From: Mytilus californianus
Lineage: Eukaryota > Mollusca > Bivalvia > Mytilida > Mytilidae
Assembly (NCBI RefSeq): GCF_021869535.1
Contig: NW_026262734.1
Span: 95,113,285-95,177,284 of the forward strand
Reading direction: 5' to 3'
DNA length: 64,000 bases
How positions within the stretch are numbered: the stretch's first letter is position 1; each line of letters begins with the position of its first letter. The position numbers were made by a program, and so were the translations under genes. Below are positions 56,026 through 64,000 of the stretch, one piece after another. Below the pieces are notes generated by a model. It ran no database searches. It was not told the DNA's origin and saw only the letters and a program-made list of their open reading frames with translations.

Positions 56026-58795
56026 AGGCTAATTTTTTATATAATGTGCTTACGTGGTTGGTTTTGCACAAGATAAAATCACTGTTTAAAATAATTAAGT
56101 GTGTGCACTAATTATTGCCATTTTGACATAATCGCCAAAATGTAAAAATAATTATTGAAGAAGAATTAGAATAAGAATATAGATATTTTATTTGTTTGAA
56201 ATACAAAAATTAACAAATTCTAACAAAATTTCACAATAAACATTTTAAAAACATACTCAGGAGAACATTTTTACTAGCACTTTAATATAATTTACATTAA
56301 AGGGGGACATATAACCATCAAATGATTAATATTTATCTTTTTATTTCGCATGAATTATCTCCCTTGATAGTGGATTAGATGCAACTACAAAAAGATCAGT
56401 GTTGGTTTTGAGTTGTATTTTCTATCACTGTTTATATTTATCTCTAGTAGAGCAATAATGGTAGAATTTGTATCTTTGATTTCAAATTCCTAAGATACTT
56501 AGAATATATTGATGGGCTAATATTGATTTATCAGTAATATTTCTATTTTCATTTATCAGTAAACTTAATTTCTTTCACACATTTAAAGTTTCCTTTATTT
56601 TTGTACTCTTATAAAATATGGGAGGTAACTCCAGCTTTTGAAATAGATTCCTGTTACTGTAATTAAGATCCTTTACTTTCCATAATTGCAAAGAAAAAAA
56701 TTGATAATGAATATCACTTCAAAACCTGAGTTATCTCCCTTTTTTGCTGTGTATTAAACTTTTCCTCAAACTTATAAGTCAAGTGCAATTTTGAGCTTTG
56801 AACCACACATAAGATTAACAATAGGACATATGAATAAAAATAAGTAAGTGTGCTGAAAAGAATTTTATTGGGCCAAATGTTGTCAATAAATGTTAAATTG
56901 AATGTTTATCAAACATGTCAAAGTATACATATTGGAAGTGCAGTATATTTTTAAAACTGCTTTGCTATCAGAAATATGAAAAATGTTTGATTTAATATGA
57001 TTATACAAAAGCGGTAAATGCTAACTACTCCCTCATCTAAAAAAAAGAAAGAAAAAAGAAAATATCTTCTTTCAGGGATTGTATGTGTATCAACTGGATT
57101 GCAATTTATGTGTTGGTACACTTCAAAATATTTTATAAACCTTTTTATAATGATCAAGATTTCTCAATTTTTCCTTTTGAGTTAATGAGTAGTCAGGGTT
57201 TGTCAATCAATGGGAAAAACATTTTAAACTAAATATTAATTTTATAATTTCAGTAGTAACTAGGTAGGGATTTATTTAAATTTTATGTTGTGTTTTTTTT
57301 TTTACATTCAATGAGTCTATGGGAGTAACATTCTGACTTAACAGTGCTTAATGAAAAATGACAAAAAAATTTGTAGGCTATTATTAAGACTAAAAAGTAG
57401 GGTAGTTAGGGTAACTACATATATCATCTGCCCCCCCCCCCTTTTGTGGGAAAAATTTTGGTTGATTATATAGGGAATCACTGAAGCATGACTGGAGCCC
57501 CCCCCCCCCCCTTCCCCCATGTTTAAGGTCAGTTAGTGCTCCCACCCTATGAAAAGTTCTAAATCCGCCAATGTATATTTTTATTTGGCTTATTAATAAG
57601 TATGTTTTAAGGAGAAAATTAAGGATTGTCTGAAATAATTTGTTAATTTATAGCGAATGGTTGGTTAAATTTACAACTTCGATAGATCTGATATTATTTA
57701 TTAAAAAAAAAACTACAGTCTTGAAACATGAAAAACCAGGAATTTTACACCTAAAAATGCTGTATAATTTTCAAATATTTTTAATTATCTTTTAAAATTT
57801 ATAGATAATAAATATATTTTAAGTCCTATATAGTGTCCCAGGCAAATGCATTAATGTGCTATGTATGTTATCGAAAATTATTGATTGACATTAAATTATT
57901 ACCAGAGGCATTAAATTGATTTAAATAATGTCTCTAATATTATTTAGCTGTAATAAATGTGAGGGATAATGATTGCCAATTAGACAGGCTGTTAATTGGA
58001 TTAAAGATATCGATATATTCTTCAACTAAATGAAATAACTTCATTGAAATTCTATCTAACAATATAGTTTATATTATATTAAAATATATCAAACAGTTTT
58101 AAGGGTTAAACTTTATGCTCTACTAAAGGGGTGCTCCTATGTAAATGATGCTTGTAAACAAACGAATTTGTTATTTGTTCATTTATATGTCTTACTTAGT
58201 CAGGACTTTAAGCAGTAAATATCATTTTAAAAATGAATTGAGTCAGTAAAGTCGGGATGCTGATTATTCTTAGAAACACTGGATATTGGTCTATAATAGA
58301 CTATTGAATGGGGAAACCAGCATGTACTATTTGCACATGGTCATGGATAACTATTCTTCGTGACGATATCCGGGACCGGAGGTCGGTTTTTAAAACGCTT
58401 GAATGATTCAGATGAATGATGCAAATTGAAGACGCCGGTAGCCAATTGCAACTGACAAGAACTTGAACAAGTACTTGTTTCTGTTTATTTAACGAGACAA
58501 ACACAATCAAGGAGTTATGAACGCATAGAAACTCGAGGAAATAAAACAGGTAACTCAAATAAATGATTTAATAGTGCAGAAATAAACAGAAATAGTGAGA
58601 ATTTTTTTCAACTTTTCGTCTTTTGTCCTGATCAGTTCACAGTTGTAAAACTCCGTTTAAAATAAACACCTATTAGACACACACACATGTATACTCAAAA
58701 GTTGATACAAAACAAGAAAACTCGAAGAAAAAATTCCATCTTCGTCATCCAACTCATGGTTTGAAAAAATAATGTATGATTCTATGAATTGACCT
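56026..58795. other. Non-coding, with two poly-C tracts
   Basis: A+T-rich. Runs of C at about 57432-57441 and 57499-57511 lie in a segment that reads like a repeat, but no second copy is in the window. Confidence 0.35.
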
Positions 58796-59297
58796 CAGCT
58801 CCGGGCTCCTGTAGCCCTAGCTCCGGTTGATTATTTCTTTGTTCAGAGTCATTTAACCATATTGTAATCAGGTTACTAGGGTAAATAGAGGTATAAAAAA
58901 GAGAAATAGCTGTAGAGAAGGAGTTACGATTTTGTGTACCAGAGAAATGTACTTCAGAGATTTAAGATTATGCCACTGTATTGTTGAGCCTGCAGTTTTA
59001 ATAGATGTTGTAAACTTATATTACTGTTACTTTGGATTTTGAATAATTCAGTAATGAGAATTGAACTTTTAATCAACTTTGTGTTTATGTTCACTGGCAA
59101 GACTTCTTTCAGACTACACCAGGATTCCATCAATCACGCTACCAGTTCTTTTCTAGGGTAATCCTGTAACACTGTAATCAGTGACACTGTGTACGAGTGA
59201 AAGGCACGACCTGAAACTAATACACTCAACAACACAGCACAAACACAAGGATACACACTTTAGTTGAAGTTGTATAACCAACTTTTTCGTCACAGGT
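58796..59297 (+). repeat. Dispersed repeat, possible solo LTR, copy 2
   Basis: Matches 39855-40412 in order: CCACTGTATTGTTGAGCCTG, AATTGAACTTTTAATCAACT, GTTCACTGGCAAGAC, CAGACTACACCAGGATTCC, GAGTGAAAGGCACGACCTGA. It includes TATAAAAAAGAGAAAT at about 58892, which could be a TATA-type box. Confidence 0.45.
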
Positions 59298-59419
59298 TAT
59301 ACTTTGAGAATTTACATGCAACTTTAAAAAAACAATTATTTCTGAAAATTGAAAAACATACATGCATGATTGAAATAGATAAAACCATGATAACAAATAT
59401 TTAAATGTTTATTAGTCCC

Positions 59420-59993
59420 TTACCAGCAAAGCCAAGGGGACTTTAAGTAATGCTTGAAAATATTGATTTGATATTTATACATTGTATATAGTTTTACCAT
59501 GACAAATTTACAGATCAAGTTCAATATTTATTCTGTTGAGATGTTTTTCTTTGCATAGCTATGGTCATTGGACTTAGAAAATTCAGGCAAATAATCTGTT
59601 TTTCACTTTTTTTGTTTGTTATACTAGGAGATATTGATTTGGTAATTGTCATGAATCCTGATTGTTGTATAGTTTTACCATGACAAGTTGCATAAACAAT
59701 AATGAATTTAGGGCCCAAAAACAAGGATTTTCTGGTTTCCATACATTAATTTGAATATAATATAAAAATAAGAAGATGTGGTATAATTGCCAATTAGACA
59801 ACTCTCCATCCGAGATCAAATGACATAGAAGTAAATAACTACAGGTCACGGTACGGCCTTCAATTATGAGCAAATCCCATACATTTCTAAGGATATCTAT
59901 GAAATTGAACCTCAAGGTTCATACCAAAAAAAGGAAGGTTGGGATTGATTTTGGAGGGTTATGGCCTTAACCATTCAGGAGTTAGCATGGTAA
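59420..59993 (+). repeat. Family G element, left part (with a family A insertion)
   Basis: Internal units with TAGTTTTACCATGACAAATT and GAAGGTTGGGATTGATTTTG. A family A copy interrupts it at 59768-59885. The text resumes after the TAA-flanked element at 61104. Confidence 0.6.
59768..59885 (+). repeat. Family A copy inside family G
   Basis: GAAGATGTGGTATAATTGCC, TAGACAACTCTCCATCCGAG and CACGGTACGGCCTTCAATTA, truncated after CCCATAC. Confidence 0.8.
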
Positions 59994-60514
59994 GGCCAGG
60001 GTTTTTTTACACATGAAAAAGTCGAGTCGGTCGGTCGAGAATAAAAAGAAAAAAAATATCTTTCAAGACAGAAAAAATATATTTCACCTTACTAACAAAA
60101 TGTTTGGTTTGCTATCTTGTCATCGCTTAAATTCTAGTTCCATGAATTATTATTGCTCAGCTTTAATAAACATAAATATACAATATATGTACATTGTCGG
60201 AAAATATTTAATTTATTTGTATAAGCTTTAGAAACAGGACGAAAAGCAGAGCCCTCATGAAATATGAATATTCTTGGGTGAACAAATCTTCATATCTCCC
60301 TCTGTCACTGGAAATAAATGTATATTGTGTTAAATATAAGTTTAAGTTCCCTATATACTAAACTAAAGATGCTAAAGAGTGTCTCAACATCATGAACTTT
60401 GAAATAAACCATAAAAATTTTTGCCAAAAGTATTGAATTATATTACTCCATTTTAACTGAAACTTGATTTTACCATAGTGCCTAAGTTATATGCTAATTA
60501 ATTATGAGGCTTAA

Positions 60515-60625
60515 TCAATTGCCCTTCTTTCAATGAAAATTACACGTTAAATTGCCCTTTTTTCAATGACATTTACGTGTAAAATTGCCCTTTTTCTGAC
60601 TAGCACCCTGCCCTTTTCAAATCCT
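60515..60625. repeat. ~36-bp tandem repeat (AATTGCCCTTTTTTCAATGA)
   Basis: Three units, each followed by a variant of ATTTACGTGTAA, within the TAA-flanked element. Confidence 0.75.
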
Positions 60626-60639
60626 GGCTAGAACACTGA

Positions 60640-60990
60640 GTTATGCCCCTTTATAAATGGAAAAATTGCAAAATTTTTAGTTTCCGTTCTCTTACTTTAA
60701 GTTTGCCTCAACCAAATGTTATGAAACTTATACACAATGCTTATTACCACTAAACACAGATCAAGTTTGAATTTTGGTGGCATCACTTTACCCGTTCTAG
60801 AGTTATGCCCCTTTATAAATGGAAAAATTGCAAAATCTTAAGTTTCCGTTCTCTTACTTAAGTTTGTCTCAACCAAATGTTATGAAACTTATACACAATG
60901 CTTATTACCACAAAACACAGATCAAGTTTGAATTTTGGTGGCGTCACTTTAACCGTTCTAGAGTTATGCCCTTTTATAAATGGAAAAATT
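60640..60990 (+). repeat. Two ~161-bp units shared with the 8.28-kb element
   Basis: ATGAAACTTATACACAATGC occurs at 60721 and 60882. TTTGAATTTTGGTGGCATCA/GGCGTCA and AGTTATGCCC accompany each, as in 8690-9100. Confidence 0.8.
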
Positions 60991-61103
60991 GCAAAGGGTC
61001 AGCGGGAATAAAAAAGCATGAATGGTCAATTTTATTTTTATTCTGCAAATCAGAAAAATAGGGTCAGCGGATCCGTAAACCAACAAATAAAAAAACCCTG
61101 GCC

Positions 61104-61620
61104 TAAGGGGCCTAAACAATACTTTTCTAATACACTGTACAAGTTACCTATTTCTTGACCAATTTCAATGAAGTTTAATGCAAAGTCTTGGATTTTTCGG
61201 GTACTTTAATATGCTGAATTAAACTTATCTTGTATTTTTGGATCTGTTTTTAATCTTTCAGGGGACTTACTTAAATGAGTGATTTTCTAAATCACTGATT
61301 CAAATGACATTGTGTCCACAAATGTTGGAAGTAAGAGTTGTCATTCTTCAATAATCACCAATTTAAGTAGTACATGTACAAATAAATCACTAGACTGAGT
61401 GATTTAATTTTATTGTAGCTTTAAATGTATAATACATGGACTAATTATGTTGCTAAAATTACCAGAACCGACATCTGTGTTTATAGCATGTCCAGTCATG
61501 TCAAATGATAACCTTGTACTGAATCTGGGATATTGACATGAAAATCACTTGTTTAAGTATCATACCTCCATGACCTCTATTTATTTTAAAAAATCACTTC
61601 TCTAAGTATTATTATTTTAA
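61104..61620 (+). repeat. Family G element, right part
   Basis: Continuation after the TAA-flanked insertion: GGGGCCTAAACAATACTTTT, CTTGACCAATTTCAATGAAG and a region with repeated TGAGTGATTT/AAATCACT words (61278-61610). Confidence 0.5.
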
Positions 61621-61918
61621 TCCCCCCCCCCTAATTTCAACACCCACGAACAGTAAAATTTTGATGGTGAACAGTAAAATTTTATTATCTGTTAAGAAAG
61701 GAAAGTTCATTATTTAAAGCCTTTATTTTAGCATTTTTTCAACAAAAATCAAATTGATAGCTGAATTATTGCATCAAAGGCAAAAACCATGCTATTTAAA
61801 TAAAGCAAAAGGTTCATTTATTTCAATTTTACTAATAATTAGATATAAACTAAAACTGTATGTTTAAAATGTTGGTAAAACTACAAATTGACAAAATTTC
61901 TTATTTGCAACATTTTTA

Positions 61919-62940
61919 TACGACCGCAAACAATTTTTGCAGTCGTATATTGGTATGACGTTGGCGTTGTTGTCGTCCGAAGACACGTTGGTTTTCGCAC
62001 AATAACTTTAGTTTAAGTGAATGGATCTCTATGAAATTTTACCATAACGTTCAATACCACAAAAGGAAGGTTGGGATTGATTTTGGGGGTTATGGTACCA
62101 AAAGTTAAGGAATTAGGGGCCAAAAATAAGCATTTTTTTTACATTGTACCACAAGGTTCCATATCACAAAGGGAATGCTGGGATTGAATTTGGGAGTAAT
62201 TGCCTCAAAATTTTAGGAATTAGGGGCCAAAAAAGGGGCAAAAACAAGCATTTTTCTAATTTCATGACAATAACTTGTGTGTAAGTGTATGGATCTTTCT
62301 GAAATTGTATTACAAGGTTCCATATCACTATGGGAAAGCTGGAATTGAGTTTGGGGGTAATTGCCCTAAACGTTTAGGAATAAGGGCCAAAAATAAGCAT
62401 TTTCTAGTTTCCAGATAATAACTTGTGTTCAAGTGTATGGATCTCTCTGAAATTGTACTGCAAGGTACCATACCAGAAAGGGAAGGCTGGGATTGAGTTT
62501 GGGGGTGATGAATCATAAGGGGGTTCAAAAAATTTGGGGGGGGATTTTTTTTCGGTCCAAAATTAAACTTAGTTTGATTTTAACAAAAATTGAATTCTTG
62601 GGGTTCATTGATATGCTGAATCTAAACATGTATTTAGAGTTTTGATTTTGGGCCCAGTTTTCAAGTTGGTCCAAATTGGGGTCCAAAATTAAACTTAGTT
62701 TGATTTAAAAAAAAAATTGAATGTATGGGGGTTCTTTGATATGCTGAATCTAACCATGTATTTAGTTTTTTGATTTTTGGGCCCCGTTATCAAATTGGTC
62801 CACATTGAGGTCAAAAGGGTCCAAAATTAAACTTTGATTGATTTCATCAAAAACTGAATTCTTTGGATTCTTTGATATGCTGAATCTAACCATGTATTTA
62901 GATTTTTGATATTGGACCATAATAAAGGTCCAAAGGGTAA
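61919..62940 (+). repeat. Family G-type element with terminal hairpin and tandem units
   Basis: Starts with a hairpin, ATACGACCGCAAA and TTTGCAGTCGTAT around a 5-nt loop. Then follow four ~140-bp units with GAAGGTTGGGATTGA-like cores (62066, 62175, 62335, 62485), and then three to four units with CCAAAATTAAACTTAGTTTG and ATATGCTGAATCTAA (62558-62930). Non-coding. Confidence 0.7.
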
Positions 62941-62944
62941 AAAA

Positions 62945-63727
62945 TTTAACTTTAATTTTTCTTTGTTGTTCTTAATCATGTTAATAGCAACTTCAATCCA
63001 TTGCTTTTTGATGTTTGATAATACGTGTTTAATATTAGTAAACAATAAATATATAAGCTAATTGTTTGCAAAACTCTTTGAATACTTTTTATAGTCTTGC
63101 ATCTACATGCTGTTAATAAAGTACTGTTTTCTCCCTTTCAGCAGTACATTGTATTACAACAAATGGTCAGAGGAGTTGACTGATAATGGACTGGAGTAAC
63201 CTAGGGTCCAATGACTCTGAAAATGCATGACAGTACTGGCATGTGTACATGTATGTCGACAGCCAATTCTAAGTAACCTTAAACGTATACATTGTATATA
63301 CAAAAGACCTGCAATAATGGTATGTGGATCTATGGGTGACTTATATTTCACTGTTGTCACACAGTGTTGTGTGGCTTTATTACTGGTCAGACTATCTATC
63401 CTTTACTATTATAAAGTTCAAATATCATGTACATGATTATGACTTGCATTGTATAAATTATGATGCAGCATGATATCTTTTTGACCTACATTTTATGTCT
63501 CACTGATTTATTAAGTACATTGTATATGTACATGTATGTGGGTATATCATGTACATGTGCAGTACTTTTGGGTCTTGCACAAATACATTGCCATTGGAGT
63601 TAAAATAAATTTGATCGCTGACAATGACAGAGTGTTTTGAACATTGCCTCATAGTGTTGATCAAAATACCTTTATATTAAATCAATAAAATTTTATTGTC
63701 ACAGATAGAAAATATTTAGTATTTTAA
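62945..63727. other. Non-coding, nothing recognised
   Basis: A+T-rich. It contains several GTACATGTATGT-type words at 63245-63560. No exon seen. Confidence 0.35.
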
Positions 63728-63940
63728 AAATAAGGAGATGGGTAGGATTGCCAATGAGAAAACTTTCTGCCAGTCGACATGAAGGGGATGTAAGAAATTT
63801 TAGGTCACTGTATGACCCACAACAATGAACAAAACCATACTGTAGTGTCAGCTGTACAAGATCCTGAAAAAATGAATAACAATAAATGTCAATTCAAATC
63901 AGAAAACTAGTGACATTCTAATTACCAGTATTGGTAATAT
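63728..63940 (+). repeat. Family A, highly diverged copy
   Basis: GGAGATGGGTAGGATTGCCA, ATGAGAAAACTTTCTGCCAG and GGTCACTGTATGACCCACAA keep the family order with many changes. Confidence 0.65.
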
Positions 63941-64000
63941 AAATTTTTAAAAAACTGACACTTATTTTCTCTCTCGTTAAATATTTTTTTTGAAATATTC

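Larger units (their letters stand above)
59994..61103. mobile_element. TAA-flanked element with GGCCAGGGTTTTTTTA inverted ends
   Basis: Left end GGCCAGGGTTTTTTTA and right end TAAAAAAACCCTGGCC form perfect 16-bp inverted repeats, with TAA directly outside both ends. Removing the element and one TAA leaves GCATGGTAAGGGGCC, a natural family G text. Three-bp TAA duplication fits PIF/Harbinger-type transposition. It is 1110 bp with no transposase, and its interior holds repeats related to the 8.28-kb family. It is non-autonomous. Confidence 0.75.

Overview
The window is A+T-rich animal DNA with long introns, canonical GT-AG exon boundaries and a very high load of short interspersed repeats. The repeat families resemble those I associate with marine mussels (genus Mytilus). 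Examples are the element starting GATGTGGTATGATTGCCAAT, the GGGGCGAAAGATACCAGAGG element, a tRNA-headed SINE with an (AAATC)n tail, and the GACGAAACACGCGTCTGG motif. That assignment is from memory and could not be searched. No prokaryotic gene organisation is present.

The main host gene is on the + strand. I reconstruct it from four exons that agree in splice phase: an exon with a Ser/Thr-rich stalk plus an immunoglobulin (Ig) domain (3867-4361, phase 1-1), a second Ig-domain exon (18856-19132, phase 1-1, with a one-base frame disruption), a transmembrane exon (25815-25911, phase 1-2), and a terminal cytoplasmic-tail exon with a stop (36856-36967, entered in phase 2). Together they read as the C-terminal part of a type I membrane protein of the Ig superfamily. 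Its 5' end and signal peptide lie upstream of the window or were not found. A separate terminal exon on the - strand (35932-36060) lies inside the last intron. A possible alternative + strand tail exon lies at about 38132-38292.

The rest is mostly mobile and repetitive DNA. The last intron holds a 5'-truncated non-LTR retrotransposon (27245-29140, resuming 35028-35187). Its 3' UTR was split by a complete but decayed BEL/Pao LTR retrotransposon (29141-35022, - strand, 161-bp LTRs, 5-bp target duplication CCTTG). Elsewhere there are two tRNA-derived SINE types and four terminal-inverted-repeat elements: a foldback at 1.3-2.0 kb, a TTAA-flanked MITE at 49.3 kb, a TTTA-flanked MITE at 50.0 kb and a TAA-flanked element at 60.0-61.1 kb. 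Decayed relics include a Tc1-like helix-turn-helix (10.5 kb) and a possible HECT-like fragment (11.4-11.9 kb).

There are many tandem arrays: a 70-bp array present twice in opposite orientation (5.9 and 14.4 kb), CACGTG palindromes (55.6-56.0 kb), GTGCGCAC (11.2 kb), a 22-bp array (13.8 kb), 48-bp units (49.2 kb), a 23-bp array (47.2 kb) and TCCG/TTCG tetranucleotides (48.2 kb). A nearly perfect 540-bp direct duplication lies at 45.1-46.1 kb. From about 37 kb to the end I find no host exon I would defend strongly. I saw no tRNA, rRNA or CRISPR locus.
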